Shown: one piece after another, positions 46,374-57,533 of the stretch | How the letters are laid out: each line of letters opens with the position of its first letter | Position numbering within the stretch: the stretch's first letter is position 1 | NCBI GenBank assembly: GCA_903915655.1 | Contig: CAIWTU010000045.1 | Coordinates: 1-64,000 of the forward strand | Direction of reading: 5' to 3' | DNA: 64,000 nucleotides | Origin: an uncultured Geobacter sp. | Lineage (GTDB): Bacteria; Desulfobacterota; Desulfuromonadia; Geobacterales; Geobacteraceae | Notes under the pieces: model-generated | Databases searched by the model: none | What the model was told of the DNA's origin: nothing | Seen by the model: only the letters and a program-made list of their open reading frames with translations | Program-made: the position numbers and the translations under genes

Positions 46374-47729
46374 CTATAACGTCACCTTGGGGAGCCTCTC
46401 CAGAGCCTCCCTGATCTTCTGCTCCGGATAGTCATAATCCTCCAGATTGCCGGACAGGTAAGCGTCATAGGCGCCCATATCCAGCTGCCCGTGACCCGAG
46501 AGGCCAAACAGGATGACTTTCTCTTTCCCCTCTTCCTTGGCCAGCACAGCTTCATCGATGGCGGCTCTAATAGCATGGGACGACTCAGGGGCCGGGACAA
46601 TTCCTTCGCTGCGTGCGAAAAGGAGCGCACCTTCGAAGCAGGCATTCTGCTTGTAGGACTTCGCTTCGATCTCCCCTGCGTGGTAAAGCTGGGAAACCAG
46701 TGGTGACTCACCATGGTAGCGGAGCCCACCCGCGTGAATTCCCGGCGGCATGAAATCGTGACCGAGGGTGTACATCATGGAGATCGGTGCTATTTTGGCG
46801 GTATCACCGTAGTCGAAGGCATATACACCCTTGGTCAAGGTAGGGCAGGAAGCCGGTTCCACGGCCATACAGCGCACCTGTTTCCCGGCAGCCCGGTCGG
46901 CAATAAAGGGGAAGGCAAGCCCGGCAAAATTCGAGCCGCCACCGCAGCAGGCAATGACTACGTCCGGATAGTCACCGGTCAGTTCCATTTGTGCCTTTGC
47001 CTCCTGACCTATGACGGTCTGATGCAGGCAGACATGATTCAGCACGCTTCCAAGGGCATAATTAGTGTCGGCGTGGCTGGCTGCATCTTCCACCGCTTCA
47101 GAAATTGCAATACCGAGGCTCCCGGCGCTATCCGGGTCATGGGCGAGAATAGAACGCCCGGCGTTGGTGAACTCCGACGGGGAAGGGATGACCTTCGCCC
47201 CCCAGAGCTGCATCATGCTTTTGCGATACGGTTTCTGGGTGCAGGAAACCTTCACCATGTAAACCGTGCACTCCAGCCCGAAAAAATTGCAGGCGAGTGC
47301 AAGTGAGCTCCCCCACTGGCCGGCGCCGGTCTCGGTGGCAAGTCTGCGGATCCCCGCCTGCTTGTTGTACCAGGCCTGAGGTATGGCGGAATTCGGTTTG
47401 TGCGAACCTGCCGGGGATACACCCTCGTATTTGTAATAAATCCTGGCCGGGGTCTGAAGCATCCTTTCCAGGCGGTGCGCCCGGTATAGCGGGGCTGGTC
47501 GCCAGAGCTTGTAGATCTCGCGGATTTCATCGGGAATCGGAATCCAGCGCTCCCGGGAAACTTCCTGGGCTATGAGCGCCATCGGGAAAATGGGGAGGAG
47601 ATCGTCGGGAGTTACCGGCTTCATGGTTCGGGGGTTGATTACCGGTGCGAGTGGCCCGGGCATATCCGGGATGATATTGTACCACTGCTTTGGAATCTGG
47701 TCTTCACTTAGCAAATATTTAGTCTGCAT
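46374..47729 (-). CDS. Tryptophan synthase beta-like protein TrpB2
   Basis: A 451-residue TrpB of the second type, with the extended N-terminal region (LPPI-like ...[15 protein letters not shown]) and the PLP lysine in [13 protein letters not shown]. TrpB2 enzymes generally do not bind TrpA strongly and can act as stand-alone indole-to-tryptophan or phosphoserine-type synthases. Located between trpC and trpF, so co-expressed with the pathway. Confidence 0.93.
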   Translation of the reverse strand: MQTKYLLSEDQIPKQWYNIIPDMPGPLAPVINPRTMKPVTPDDLLPIFPMALIAQEVSRERWIPIPDEIREIYKLWRPAPLYRAHRLERMLQTPARIYYKYEGVSPAGSHKPNSAIPQAWYNKQAGIRRLATETGAGQWGSSLALACNFFGLECTVYMVKVSCTQKPYRKSMMQLWGAKVIPSPSEFTNAGRSILAHDPDSAGSLGIAISEAVEDAASHADTNYALGSVLNHVCLHQTVIGQEAKAQMELTGDYPDVVIACCGGGSNFAGLAFPFIADRAAGKQVRCMAVEPASCPTLTKGVYAFDYGDTAKIAPISMMYTLGHDFMPPGIHAGGLRYHGESPLVSQLYHAGEIEAKSYKQNACFEGALLFARSEGIVPAPESSHAIRAAIDEAVLAKEEGKEKVILFGLSGHGQLDMGAYDAYLSGNLEDYDYPEQKIREALERLPKVTL

Positions 47730-47791
47730 CGGTACTCCTTTGTAAACCTCAGAATTTATGCATCTATCCGGATATGATGGCAGGCGCGCAT

Positions 47792-48586
47792 CTAAATCAA
47801 TTCCCGTAACTTTTTCGCGATATCCGCTTCCCGCATCAGCGATTCTCCGATCAGGAAAGCTTTTGCCCCGGCGTTCTGCAGGCGGAGAATATCATTACGT
47901 GTATTTATTCCGCTCTCGGAGACAGTGAACCTGCCGCTGGGAATCTGCCGGAGAAGTCTCTCCGTTGTCCCGAGGTCGGTCACGAAGGTATGCAGGTTTC
48001 GGTTGTTGATGCCGATCAGGGAGCAATCGGTGAGCAGCGCCGTCTCAAGCTCCTTTTCGTCATGCACTTCCAGCAGGACATCAAGCTGAAACTCCCTGGC
48101 CAGAGCGGAAAAGTCCTTTAATCGGGGGAGGTCCAGCATGGCGGCAATCAGGAGAATGGCGTCGGCCCCGGCGGAGCGCGCTTCCACGATCTGGTAAGGG
48201 TCAAAGATAAAATCCTTGCGCAGCAGGGGGATATTAACTATCTGGCGGATTTGGGCCAGGTATTCCAGTTGGCCGAGAAAAAAATGTTCGTCTGTCAGGA
48301 CAGAGAGACAGGTTGCGCCGCCTGCCTCATAGATCGAGGCAATGTCAAGCGGGGCGAAATCCTCCCTTATCATCCCCTTGCTGGGAGAACCTTTTTTCAC
48401 CTCGGCAATTATCACTCTGCCGCCTGCGGAGTGGCTGTTGCGCAGAGCCTCCAGAAATCCCCTGGTGGGGGGGAGTCCGGCGATGCGCGCTTCTAGTTCG
48501 GCCAGAGGAAGCCGTCCCTTTATGACGGCAAGCTCATCTCTTTTGTAGTCGATGATTTTTTTCAGAATATCGGGAGTAGCGGTCAT
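47792..48586 (-). CDS. trpC: Indole-3-glycerol phosphate synthase
   Basis: A 264-residue TIM-barrel enzyme. Catalytic lysines and acids are visible in [45 protein letters not shown] and SESGI. Operon position after trpD (18-base gap). Confidence 0.96.
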   Translation of the reverse strand: MTATPDILKKIIDYKRDELAVIKGRLPLAELEARIAGLPPTRGFLEALRNSHSAGGRVIIAEVKKGSPSKGMIREDFAPLDIASIYEAGGATCLSVLTDEHFFLGQLEYLAQIRQIVNIPLLRKDFIFDPYQIVEARSAGADAILLIAAMLDLPRLKDFSALAREFQLDVLLEVHDEKELETALLTDCSLIGINNRNLHTFVTDLGTTERLLRQIPSGRFTVSESGINTRNDILRLQNAGAKAFLIGESLMREADIAKKLRELI

Positions 48587-48604
48587 TTTTTGTTTGGTCC
48601 TACC

Positions 48605-49657
48605 TCATCTGTTTGTAATCTGCTGGAGCCTCTCCAGCTGCTGCAAGGCCCCTCCCGTATCGATGGCAGCGGCAGCAAGGGGTATTCCGGTAGTCGGGCT
48701 GTCCGCTTTTCCTGCCGCAACCAGGCCAAAAGCGGCGTTCAGTATCACGATGTCCCGCTTTGGTCCCTTTTGCCCGGTGAGGATTGCCCGTACGATTGCC
48801 GCATTCTCCCGGGCATCGCCGCCGCGAAGTTCTTCCATCCCGCATCGGGCAAAGCCGAAATCCGATGGTTGTACCATCCTTACGTTGACTCCCTCGGGAG
48901 TCACTTCGGCAATACGGGTTGCCGCGGTCAGGGTCAGCTCATCCATGCCGTCCATGCCGTGCACCACGAAGCCCCGCTTGCAGCCGAGGTTTTTCAGCAC
49001 ATGGGCCATCTTTTCCGTCAGGTCGTCACGGTATACCCCGAGGACCTGACAATCGGCTCCAGCCGGGTTGGTGAGCGGGCCGAGGATGTTGAAAATGGTG
49101 CGGATGCCGATCTCTTTGCGCGGTCCTATGGCGAATTTCATTGCCCCGTGCAGAGCAGGTGCAAAGAGGAAGCCGATACCGATTTCAGTGATGCATTTCT
49201 CCACCATCTCCGGTGTTATCTCCAGGTTGACCCCCAGAGCCTCCAGTACATCGGCGCTGCCGCAGGAGGAGGAAGCGGAACGGTTGCCATGCTTGGCAAC
49301 CTTCACGCCGCAGGCGGAAACCACAAAGGCGACGGTGGTCGAAATGTTGAAGGAGTTGGTGCCGCTGCCACCCGTGCCGCAGGTGTCGAGGATAGTTTCC
49401 CGGTCGAGGTTGATATCATCGCGGTCCATATCCAGCACGTTTTTGCCGACCCAGATCCGCGTAGCCCGATCGCGCATTACTCGCGCAGCTCCGGTGATTT
49501 CCTCGACAGTTTCGCCCTTCATCCGCAACGCCGTGATGAAAGAGGCAATTTGGGCCGGCGTCGCCTCTCCGGACATTATCTGGTCCATGACCTCGATCAT
49601 CCCGCCTTCGGTAAGGTCCTGACGTTCAACTACCTTGGCAATGGCTCTCTTTATCAA
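48605..49657 (-). CDS. trpD: Anthranilate phosphoribosyltransferase
   Basis: 350 residues, with the PRPP-binding [17 protein letters not shown] motif, [15 protein letters not shown] and the late GPLTNPA segment. It starts with TTG 49657, preceded by GGGGGT at a good distance. Separated from trpG by a 225-base gap that holds palindromic repeats. Confidence 0.95.
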   Translation of the reverse strand: MIKRAIAKVVERQDLTEGGMIEVMDQIMSGEATPAQIASFITALRMKGETVEEITGAARVMRDRATRIWVGKNVLDMDRDDINLDRETILDTCGTGGSGTNSFNISTTVAFVVSACGVKVAKHGNRSASSSCGSADVLEALGVNLEITPEMVEKCITEIGIGFLFAPALHGAMKFAIGPRKEIGIRTIFNILGPLTNPAGADCQVLGVYRDDLTEKMAHVLKNLGCKRGFVVHGMDGMDELTLTAATRIAEVTPEGVNVRMVQPSDFGFARCGMEELRGGDARENAAIVRAILTGQKGPKRDIVILNAAFGLVAAGKADSPTTGIPLAAAAIDTGGALQQLERLQQITNR

Positions 49658-49754
49658 CTTATTTTACCCCCCGCAGGAGCACCTTAAGGCGCGATTTGAA
49701 TCTGCTGGCCGCAGCTGAAGGGTCAGCTGCCAAAGTGCCAAGTAACCCTTAATT

Positions 49755-49830
49755 GATGCTCTCGCAGAAAGTCATTCCCCCTCCCCCGCCAGGGGGGGAG
49801 GGGGCTTTTCTGAGAATTTGCGAGATCATC
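49755..49830. repeat. Palindromic repeat, copy B, inside the trp operon
   Basis: GATGCTCTCGCA (49755-49766) and TGCGAGATCATC (49819-49830) are inverted copies with one mismatch, around a C-rich/G-rich inner stem. A partial second unit (ending TTTTTGCGAG) follows to about 49880. Related to the elements at 20658 and 63241. In an operon this could attenuate or stabilise the message. Confidence 0.5.
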
Positions 49831-49882
49831 TTAATTCCCTCCCTACTGGTGGGGAAGGGGAGAAAGGGTTTTTGCGAGTTTA

Positions 49883-50488
49883 TCAACTATTGAGATGAAA
49901 AGTATGATCAATCGACCAGTCTGATGTCATTTCCAGGAAATTCCGCAGTATATCCATCCCCTGCACGGTAAGAATGGATTCCGGATGGAACTGTACCCCC
50001 CAAAGAGGGAGTTCCCGATGGCGCAACCCCATGATCTCTCCTTCTGGCACCCATGCGGTGACTTCGAGGGAGGGGGGCAGGGTGGAGCGTTCAACTATGA
50101 GTGAATGATAACGGGTGGCCTCGAACGGGTTCGGGAGCCCCTTGAAGAGGGCTCTCCCATCATGGTGGATGGGCGAGGTCTTGCCATGCATCAGATGAGC
50201 GCTTTGCACCACATCACCGCCGAAAGCGGCGCCGATCGCCTGATGTCCAAGACAGACACCGAGGATTGGTATCTTCCCGGCGAAATGTTTAATGACCGGG
50301 ATGGATATCCCCGCCTCGTTGGGAGAGCAGGGTCCGGGGGAAACCACGATCCGTTCTGGCGCCAATTGTTCGATCTGCTCCAGGGTAATCCGGTCGTTGC
50401 GATGGACAACAACCTCTTCTCCCAGTTGACCGAAATACTGGACGAGGTTGTACGTGAAAGAATCGTAGTTGTCGATCATCAAAAGCAT
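49883..50488 (-). CDS. trpG: Anthranilate synthase glutamine amidotransferase subunit
   Basis: A 201-residue class I glutaminase. The oxyanion strand [10 protein letters not shown], nucleophile C79 in [10 protein letters not shown] and the catalytic His-Glu in VQFHPES are intact. It supplies ammonia to TrpE, but here is separated from trpE by 1.7 kb including an unrelated gene. Confidence 0.96.
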   Translation of the reverse strand: MLLMIDNYDSFTYNLVQYFGQLGEEVVVHRNDRITLEQIEQLAPERIVVSPGPCSPNEAGISIPVIKHFAGKIPILGVCLGHQAIGAAFGGDVVQSAHLMHGKTSPIHHDGRALFKGLPNPFEATRYHSLIVERSTLPPSLEVTAWVPEGEIMGLRHRELPLWGVQFHPESILTVQGMDILRNFLEMTSDWSIDHTFHLNS

Positions 50489-50915
50489 AATTTTTATAAC
50501 CTTTTGTAATTACGAAATAATATGTCTTCGTATAAGCTAAAACCTGAAACGATACCCGCTTTTTTCGGCAGTGCATTTTTTCTCAAAAAGAATTGTCAAG
50601 CGCTCAATATATTCATTTTTAGCAGAAATCACAAGAACAGATTTAGTTTTGTGGGAGCCCCATTGGGCGGATGGGAAGGAGAGACAGTTCGTCAGTACTC
50701 CAGTACATTAGTAATTTAGGGACACTTCCCGGTTTTTGGTGGTCTCCCCGGTTTTACAGGTCTTAATTGCTGATTCAACAGAAATTCCAGCTGATCTATA
50801 AATTGATCCGTTACTGGGGTGACAACCACGGAGTTGCATACGGCAACGGGTCGTTTATTCCGGTAATATGCGCTTTGGAGCTTAGACCCTCATTCTTCTC
50901 CATTTTCCCCCATCG
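50489..50915. other. Intergenic region with a possible coding remnant
   Basis: On the minus strand a frame between about 50880 and 50716 reads VTDQFIDQLEFLLNQQLRPV followed by KPGRPPKTGK, composition typical of a DNA-binding protein or transposase start. It has no ATG or binding site and stops at once, so it is probably a remnant. The rest shows nothing. Confidence 0.25.
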
Positions 50916-52031
50916 TTAACGTCTTGCCCCCACAAACGAGACTTTCCATAAATCCACATCGCGGGCGTTGTCCGGCAGGATTTGCAACTGCCAGGTCACT
51001 CCGCCGTCATGAGTAAAATAGATCGCGCCGTGTGGAAGCTCAGGATCGGCGAACATGGTTTTAAACCCGACAAGCCAGGCAGTTGTATTGTCGTTCATGG
51101 CAGAAATACCCTCCATCATGTAGTTTACATTTGAATAGAGGTTGGACTCAAAATTGCCGTTGGTTACTGTGATGCGTGCGGCCACACCGCCGCTGGAAAG
51201 ACCGTTGTTCTGGGCAATCCAGATCACATTAGCGCTGGAGGCGCAGATGTCATCAAAATCCGCCGTCCCGGCAATGGTCTCGTTGCTTTTGTTCCAAGAT
51301 TGCCCGCCGTTGCTCGTACCCCAGAGATAGCCTTCGGAATTCACTGCCGTCCAGGCAATATGAGAATCAAATGCCGATATGGAGAGAGGTCCACCGCCTT
51401 GGCTTATATCCGGCAACTGCTCCTGCCGCCAGGTTATCCCTCCATTCGGAGAGTGGATCACGCCGAGGTTACCGCCCAAGAAATCGACAATCCAGATATC
51501 CAGGCCCGTCACATCCATCCGATTCACCTCTTGAATCGGAATGATGCTGTCGTCGGCCTTTTTCAAGGGGACAATGGTCCAGTGGTCTCCTCCATCAGTG
51601 GTGTGCAGCAGGTCGCCACGAATACTGACAGCCCAGGCCTCGGTAGGGCTCACCCCCTTGATGCTTTTTATGCACCTGTTGCCCAAACCATCGGGCAGTG
51701 CCTGCAACGTCCAGGATGCGCCTCCGTCGGCGGTATGAAGAATGCCGCCGTCTAAGTGATAAGGATCGCCCACGGCTGCCCATGCCACCTGACCATTTAC
51801 GGCGCTGATATCGTTTCCTTGGAATCCGACGCACCCGGCAGGAAGCGTTTGCAGCGTCCAGGATGCACCGCCGTTGCCGGTTTTTAGAATCTTTGCCGTC
51901 GGGACATGATCTGCATCGCTTACCTGGCCGATGACCCATCCTGTGGGGGGTGCGGGTGTAGAGTTATCGGCGCAGGAAAACAACATCAGAGATACGCTTA
52001 TCAATAACAAACTCAAAATTTGATGTTTCAT
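50916..52031 (-). CDS. Ycf48-like beta-propeller lipoprotein inserted in the trp group
   Basis: A 371-residue lipoprotein (lipobox MLFSC, C20) built of repeats with the BNR/Asp-box-like signature GG-(A/D)-SW-T: NGGASWTLQTL, DGGASWTLQAL, DGGDHWTIVPL, NGGITWRQEQL, NGGQSWNKSN and DGGVTWQLQIL. This is the Ycf48/HCF136-type propeller. AAGGA precedes the ATG. Such proteins usually scaffold other envelope proteins. It has no evident link with tryptophan synthesis, so it appears to be an insertion between trpE and trpG. Confidence 0.85.
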   Translation of the reverse strand: MKHQILSLLLISVSLMLFSCADNSTPAPPTGWVIGQVSDADHVPTAKILKTGNGGASWTLQTLPAGCVGFQGNDISAVNGQVAWAAVGDPYHLDGGILHTADGGASWTLQALPDGLGNRCIKSIKGVSPTEAWAVSIRGDLLHTTDGGDHWTIVPLKKADDSIIPIQEVNRMDVTGLDIWIVDFLGGNLGVIHSPNGGITWRQEQLPDISQGGGPLSISAFDSHIAWTAVNSEGYLWGTSNGGQSWNKSNETIAGTADFDDICASSANVIWIAQNNGLSSGGVAARITVTNGNFESNLYSNVNYMMEGISAMNDNTTAWLVGFKTMFADPELPHGAIYFTHDGGVTWQLQILPDNARDVDLWKVSFVGARR

Positions 52032-52170
52032 GATTCAATCCTTGTAAGAGGATTAAATAAGGGTTTGTTTTTTCAGTTATCGCCTATTTATCTATCCTCA
52101 ATTCGAAATCTGATCAGGTCTAATCTCCCGACAGTAGTTACCCCACTTTGGAAAAGGGGGACTTTGAGAA

Positions 52171-53649
52171 TCAGTCCAGCCCCTTCTCAACAAGTTCTAT
52201 CGCCTTTACCACTGCCATTGCCTTGTTTACGGTTTCCTGATATTCAGCGGCAGGGTTCGAATCGGCGACGATGCCTGCTCCTGCCTGCAGATGAATCCTT
52301 CCATCCTTGATTACCAGAGTCCGTATGGCAATTGCCATGTCCATGTTCCCGGAAAAGGAAAAATAACCGACTGCGCCGCCGTAAATCTCGCGTCGAACCG
52401 GTTCAAGTTCCTCGATGATCTCCATGGCCCGCACCTTGGGAGCTCCGGAGAGGGTGCCGGCCGGGAATGTTGCACGCAGCACGTCGAAGGAGTCTTTCCC
52501 TTCAGCCAGTTCGCCCTGGAGATTGGAAACGATATGCATCACGTGGGAATAGCGCTCTACCACCATAAGTTCGGTAACCTTGACCGAGCCGATGGTGCAG
52601 ACCCGGCCCAGATCGTTGCGCCCCAGGTCTACCAGCATGACATGCTCTGCCCGCTCCTTTGGATCTTCAAGGAGCTCCTGCTCTAGGCGGCAGTCCTCTG
52701 CCTGGGAGTCGCCTCGCGGCCGCGTCCCTGCAATCGGGCGCAGTTCTACCTGGTACCCTTCCTTACGCACCATGACCTCCGGTGAGGCGCCCACCACCAG
52801 GGTGTCGTCCAATCGGAGAAAGAACATGTAGGGGGAAGGGTTCAGGGTGCGGAGTGCGCGGTAAATATTGAACGGGTCGACAGTCAGTTCAGCTGAAAAA
52901 CGCTGGGAGAGAACGACCTGAATTATATCGCCGGCCCTGACGTATTCCTTGGCCTTCAGCACAGACTCTTCGAAAGCCTGACGCGTTACGTTGGATGAAA
53001 ATGAGACCTTATTGGCCGGTGGCAGGGAATTTGTCGGGTTGAGGGGGGTTTTCAGTTTTTTTATTATCGCTTCGATCTTGGAAGTTGCATCAGCATAAGC
53101 GTCTTTCAGCTCCGTTCCGGGTTCCAGGTGGGCATTGGAGACGATCTTGATTTTCTGTTTGATATTGTCGAAGACCAGGATGGTATCGGTAATTACGAAG
53201 TAGCTGTCGTAGGAGTCGATGCTGGCCGGTTTCGAGAGGGAGAGGCGCTCGAAATAGCGTACCATGTCATAGCCGAGATATCCGACCGCACCGCCGAAGA
53301 AGCGGGGCAACCCCTCCACCTCGACCGGCCGGAAGTTGTCGAGATACCCTTTCAGGAAGCCGAGCGGATCAACGGCATCTTCACGGTGAAGCGAGCCGTC
53401 GTTACCGAGGAGTTCAACCGTATTGCCCTTGGAGCGGATGACCACTGCCGGGTTCGAGCCGAGCAATGTATATCTGGCCCATTTCTCGCCCCCCTCGATG
53501 CTTTCCAGCAGAAAGGAAAACCTGCCGTCATCGATCTTCCTGAAAGCGCTTACGGGGGTATCCATATCCGCCATTATCTCGCGGTAAACGGGGATAAGAT
53601 TCCCCTGTGAGGCCAGTCTGGAAAAAGTTTCGAAATCTGGATAGTACAT
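52171..53649 (-). CDS. trpE: Anthranilate synthase component I
   Basis: Makes anthranilate from chorismate. The 492-residue product has the chorismate-enzyme motifs RPIAGTRPRGD, DLGRNDLGRV, LSGAPKVRAMEIIEELEP and IRTLVIKDGR, and an N-terminal LLESIEGGEKWARYTLLG regulatory (tryptophan-binding) region. ATG 53649 has GGAG six bases upstream; the 17-residue longer start is rejected. Divergent from htpG. Confidence 0.95.
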   Translation of the reverse strand: MYYPDFETFSRLASQGNLIPVYREIMADMDTPVSAFRKIDDGRFSFLLESIEGGEKWARYTLLGSNPAVVIRSKGNTVELLGNDGSLHREDAVDPLGFLKGYLDNFRPVEVEGLPRFFGGAVGYLGYDMVRYFERLSLSKPASIDSYDSYFVITDTILVFDNIKQKIKIVSNAHLEPGTELKDAYADATSKIEAIIKKLKTPLNPTNSLPPANKVSFSSNVTRQAFEESVLKAKEYVRAGDIIQVVLSQRFSAELTVDPFNIYRALRTLNPSPYMFFLRLDDTLVVGASPEVMVRKEGYQVELRPIAGTRPRGDSQAEDCRLEQELLEDPKERAEHVMLVDLGRNDLGRVCTIGSVKVTELMVVERYSHVMHIVSNLQGELAEGKDSFDVLRATFPAGTLSGAPKVRAMEIIEELEPVRREIYGGAVGYFSFSGNMDMAIAIRTLVIKDGRIHLQAGAGIVADSNPAAEYQETVNKAMAVVKAIELVEKGLD

Positions 53650-53870
53650 GTCTGCTCCGGTGTGACAGCCGGCCAAACCGGCGAAATTGCGGGGAGGCAC
53701 CCAGGGAACAAGGCCTTTACGGGAGCGATTACACTAACATGGCGGTTATATGGTGTCAAGAAATCGGAGTTTGCGACTAAGATAAAATTATAACTTGCAA
53801 AAATGAATCGCAGTGATTACTTTTATTCGGTTGTAACAAGTTCACTACTAAACAAGGAGAGATATAGCCG

Positions 53871-55820
53871 ATGACAAAAGTAACGAAGCATTTTCAGACT
53901 GAGGTCCAGCAGCTGCTTGACCTGGTGATCCACTCCCTCTATTCCAACAAGGAAATCTTTCTCCGGGAACTTATATCTAACGCCTCTGACGCCATCGACA
54001 AAGCTCGCTACGAATCCCACACTAACCAGGAGCTCCTGGAAGGGAATTCGGAGTGGAAGATCAAGATTGTCCCCGATAAGGACGCCGGCACTCTTACCAT
54101 CTTTGACAATGGCATAGGCATGAGCATGGAAGAGGTTGAAGCGAATATCGGGACCATTGCCCAGTCGGGGACCCGTGCTTTTCTGGATAATCTTAAAGAG
54201 TTGAATGTCGCCGGACATCCGGAAATGATCGGGCAGTTCGGTGTTGGCTTCTACGCGTCGTTCATGGCGGCCGACAAGGTGACCATGGTCACCCGCCGGG
54301 CCGGTTCCAAAAGCGCGGCTACGCGATGGGAATCGATCGGTGACGGGACTTATACGATAGAGGAATGCGAGAAGGAAGCCAGGGGGACCGAAGTTGTGCT
54401 CCATCTCAAGGAGGATATGCGGGAATTCCTTGACGAGTGGCGTATCCGTTCGATCGTAAAAAAATATTCCGACTATGTACAGTACCCTGTTGTCATGGAC
54501 ATAACCAGGGAAGAGTTGCCCCAGGGGATAGACGGCAAGCCGATCGATGGTGCGGAAAAGATCAAAAAGGTGGAGGAGGAGACCCTCAACTCCATGAAGG
54601 CGATCTGGGCCCGGCCGAAAAGCGAGATTACCGAAGAGGAATACATCGAGTTCTACAAGCATATTTCCCATGACTACAACAAGCCGTTCCGTACCATTCA
54701 TTATGCCGCAGAGGGGACCAGCGAGTTCAAGGCGCTCCTCTATATTCCGGAACAAAAGCCGTTTGATCTCTTCTCCCAGGACCATCGCAAGGGTGTAAAC
54801 CTGTACGTGAAACGGGTCTTCATCACCGACAAGTGCGAGAACCTGCTTCCTGATTATCTCCGTTTCGTGAAAGGTGTGGTCGATTCCAGTGACCTGCCGC
54901 TCAATGTCTCACGGGAAATCCTGCAGGAAGATGTGCAGATCAAGCGGATACATAAAAACCTGGTCGGCAAGATCCTCGGGACCCTCGTCGAGATGAAGGA
55001 AAAAACTCCGGACGACTACCTGAAGTTTTACAAGGAATTTGGCACTGTACTCAAAGAGGGGCTCCACTTCGACTTTGCCAACAAGGAAAAGCTGCAGGAC
55101 CTGGTACTCTTCGAAAGTTCGAAGACCGAGCCGGGCAAGTATGTCTCCCTGAAGGAGTATGTGGGTCGGATGCCGGAGACTCAGAGGGAGATCTATTTCA
55201 TAAGCGGAACCGGTCGCAACGCCGTGGAAAATTCCCCGCACCTGGAAATCTGCCGGAAAAAGGGTTTCGAAGTACTCTTCATGATCGATCCCATTGACGA
55301 ATGGGCGGTGCAGAGCCTTCAGGAATACGATGGGAAAAAATTGAAATCGGTCCTCAAGGGCGAACTTGAGGTTGACACCGAAGAAGAAAAAAAGGAAAAG
55401 GAAACCAGGACGGAAGAGGCTAAAAAACAGTACCTGGGGATCCTGGAATTCATCAAGGAAAAGCTTGCCGACAAGGTCAAGGAAGTACGTCTCTCCACCC
55501 GTCTGACCGACAGCGCCTGCTGCCTGGTCGCCGATGAATATGGTCTCGACGCAAACATGGAGCGGATCCTCAAGGCGATGAACCAGGATGTTCCCGAGTC
55601 CAAACGGATCCTCGAACTGAACCCGGATCACCCGATCATGGGGGTCCTCAACAAGATGTATGAGAAGGAGAAGGGGAGCAAAAAGCTGGCGGATTTCTGC
55701 GAACTACTCTTTGATCAGGCGCTCCTGACCGAAGGTTCACCGATCCGGGACCCGCTCAGGTTTACCATGCTGATCTCCGAGCTCATGGTCTTGGAGGGGG
55801 AGTCGCTGATAGGAAAATGA
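53871..55820 (+). CDS. htpG: Heat-shock protein 90 chaperone
   Basis: A 649-residue Hsp90. GHKL ATPase motifs are present in the N-terminal domain ([38 protein letters not shown]), followed by the middle and C-terminal dimerisation domains. AAGGAGA precedes the ATG. I found no clear heat-shock promoter in the 220-base divergent region shared with trpE. Confidence 0.97.
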   Translation: MTKVTKHFQTEVQQLLDLVIHSLYSNKEIFLRELISNASDAIDKARYESHTNQELLEGNSEWKIKIVPDKDAGTLTIFDNGIGMSMEEVEANIGTIAQSGTRAFLDNLKELNVAGHPEMIGQFGVGFYASFMAADKVTMVTRRAGSKSAATRWESIGDGTYTIEECEKEARGTEVVLHLKEDMREFLDEWRIRSIVKKYSDYVQYPVVMDITREELPQGIDGKPIDGAEKIKKVEEETLNSMKAIWARPKSEITEEEYIEFYKHISHDYNKPFRTIHYAAEGTSEFKALLYIPEQKPFDLFSQDHRKGVNLYVKRVFITDKCENLLPDYLRFVKGVVDSSDLPLNVSREILQEDVQIKRIHKNLVGKILGTLVEMKEKTPDDYLKFYKEFGTVLKEGLHFDFANKEKLQDLVLFESSKTEPGKYVSLKEYVGRMPETQREIYFISGTGRNAVENSPHLEICRKKGFEVLFMIDPIDEWAVQSLQEYDGKKLKSVLKGELEVDTEEEKKEKETRTEEAKKQYLGILEFIKEKLADKVKEVRLSTRLTDSACCLVADEYGLDANMERILKAMNQDVPESKRILELNPDHPIMGVLNKMYEKEKGSKKLADFCELLFDQALLTEGSPIRDPLRFTMLISELMVLEGESLIGK

Positions 55821-55848
55821 TAGCGGTCAGCCGGATCTCCGACAGATA

Positions 55849-55938
55849 ACCCCATCCCCCCCCTGGTTTCCCCCCTCGAAAGGGGGGGCTCTGTGGGATT
55901 CCCTCCCCTTCAAAAGGGCCAGGAGAGGGGGGTGGGTA
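55849..55938. repeat. GC-rich palindromic element after htpG
   Basis: ACCCCATCCCCCCCCTGG and CCAGGAGAGGGGGGTGGGT are inverted copies flanking an inner TTTCCCCCC / GGGGGGG stem. Probably an intergenic palindrome that may terminate or protect the htpG transcript. Confidence 0.5.
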
Positions 55939-56007
55939 AATCCCGGAATGTCGGATCAGCGCCGGTTTATCTGTGCAGGGAGTTCATTTCTACCGGAGGT
56001 GCGATCT

Positions 56008-56541
56008 ATGGCAGAAAAAAATGAAGCCTGGCTCAATTATCTGGCTCTCACAACGGTATTCCTGGCTGTCTGTGCCACTCTTGCCACCTTCAAAGGGGGC
56101 GGGTATTCCACACGCTCGGTGTTGAGCCAGACTCAGGCTTCTGACCAGTGGGCCTATTTTCAGGCAAAGAGCCTCAAGTCGTACCTGTACGAACTTCAGA
56201 AAGACAAGCTCGAACTTGATCTCAATCTTATCCGGGAAAATTCTCCGGGAACAATGGCCGCTGAGTATGAGAAGAAAATAGCGGCGTATAGCTCCAAACT
56301 GAAGAAATACGAAGCAGAACGGGGGGTAATCAAGCAGGACGCCGAGAAATATGAAAAGTCGAGGGATGATGCGCAGAAGCATCTGCAGGCCTTCGGAATC
56401 GCGGTTATCTTCCTGCAGATTGCCATTCTCCTCTCTTCCGTCGCAGCGCTGATGAAAAAGAAGTCTCTCTGGGTTATCGGCGTTGCCGTCGGAGCCGTCG
56501 GGGTTGTCTATTTTGCGGACGGTTTTCTCCTCTTCATGTAA
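56008..56541 (+). CDS. DUF4337-type membrane protein
   Basis: A 177-residue protein with an N-terminal helix (LNYLALTTVFLAVCATLATF), a long coiled coil (about 70-125, YEKKIAAYSSKLKKYEAERG) and two C-terminal helices. This is the layout of the DUF4337 family, of unknown function. ATG 56008 has GGAGG eight bases upstream; the start at 55948 lacks one. Confidence 0.82.
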   Translation: MAEKNEAWLNYLALTTVFLAVCATLATFKGGGYSTRSVLSQTQASDQWAYFQAKSLKSYLYELQKDKLELDLNLIRENSPGTMAAEYEKKIAAYSSKLKKYEAERGVIKQDAEKYEKSRDDAQKHLQAFGIAVIFLQIAILLSSVAALMKKKSLWVIGVAVGAVGVVYFADGFLLFM

Positions 56542-56572
56542 ATAGTTTACATCCGACCTGTAAGAAGATCCC

Positions 56573-57100
56573 GTGGTTGACGAAAAATTCTATTTGTGTT
56601 CTACTTGCAGGGTGGAATCTTCTGTCTTTATCGCCCTCGGTTCGAACCTGGGGGACCGGGAATTGAACCTGCTCCGGGCTGTAGCCGAGATCGGCAAACT
56701 GCCCGGTTCAAAAGTATCGGCGTTATCTAATTTTTATGATACCCAACCGGTAGGCCAGGTTGTCCAGGGGAATTTCCTCAACGCGGTGCTTCGCCTCGGA
56801 ACCAGACTCACTCCTCAAAAACTCCTCAGCGAGCTGCAGCGGATAGAAACGGTACTTTTCAAGCGCAAACGTACGGTCGAATGGGGGCCGAGGGTTATTG
56901 ACCTGGACATAATTTTTTATGGTAATCGCATTCTGACGGACAACGCACTCGTCATTCCTCACCCTCGACTCCATGAACGCGCCTTCGTGCTTGTGCCGCT
57001 TGCCGAGATTGCACCAGGTTTTATTCATCCCGAACTGGGCAAAAGTGTGGATGAAATCCTGAAGGGGCTGAAAAACCTGGAACGGGTCACAAGGGTTTAG
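56573..57100 (+). CDS. folK: 2-amino-4-hydroxy-6-hydroxymethyldihydropteridine pyrophosphokinase
   Basis: Folate-pathway kinase. IALGSNLGDRELNL, GPRVIDLDIIFYG (metal-binding Asp pair) and PHPRLHERAFVLVPL are the family signatures. The start is unclear: GTG 56573 (175 aa, AAGAAG upstream) or GTG 56612, which would remove a Cys-containing extension unusual for FolK. Confidence 0.92.
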   Translation: MVDEKFYLCSTCRVESSVFIALGSNLGDRELNLLRAVAEIGKLPGSKVSALSNFYDTQPVGQVVQGNFLNAVLRLGTRLTPQKLLSELQRIETVLFKRKRTVEWGPRVIDLDIIFYGNRILTDNALVIPHPRLHERAFVLVPLAEIAPGFIHPELGKSVDEILKGLKNLERVTRV

Positions 57101-57192
57101 TTGCCGAAAGAGATATCTTCCGCGCGTTTCCGGCAGAAAATAGCGTTCGTTAACGTACCTCTTTTCTCTGTCAGGGGTCAGGAGAATTTACC

Positions 57193-57438
57193 GTGATGAA
57201 ATTGCTTTTGTTTATCGTAATGGGATATCTGGTCTATAAGATTTTCAAGAGATCAATAGAAAAAGTGGAGCCCCCTTCCGGAAAACTCGAGGGCGCAGTG
57301 GCCCACAAGGACCCCGTCTGCGGAGTTTACGTGACAGAGGAAGACGCTGTCGTCGGCAGGCTTGAAGGGGAACGAATATATTTCTGCTCCAGGGACTGTC
57401 TGGAAAAATATCGCGAACGGCTGGAGAAGAAATCCTGA
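57193..57438 (+). CDS. Small membrane-anchored YHS-like metal-binding protein
   Basis: An 81-residue protein with one N-terminal helix (LLLFIVMGYLVYKIF) and a cysteine module: C43 in DPVCGVYV and C65/C69 in IYFCSRDCLEKY, as in YHS/PP0621-type domains that bind metal ions. Start GTG 57193 or ATG 57196, both within range of AGGAG. Between folK and transaldolase; function unknown. Confidence 0.75.
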   Translation: MMKLLLFIVMGYLVYKIFKRSIEKVEPPSGKLEGAVAHKDPVCGVYVTEEDAVVGRLEGERIYFCSRDCLEKYRERLEKKS

Positions 57439-57533
57439 TTTATTTTCTCTCAACCGCTTGGCTTCTTTGATCGGAATGCTGAACGTCATTTTCATGTCAG
57501 CAAATTAACAAGAACAGAAAGAGGAGACGTACA

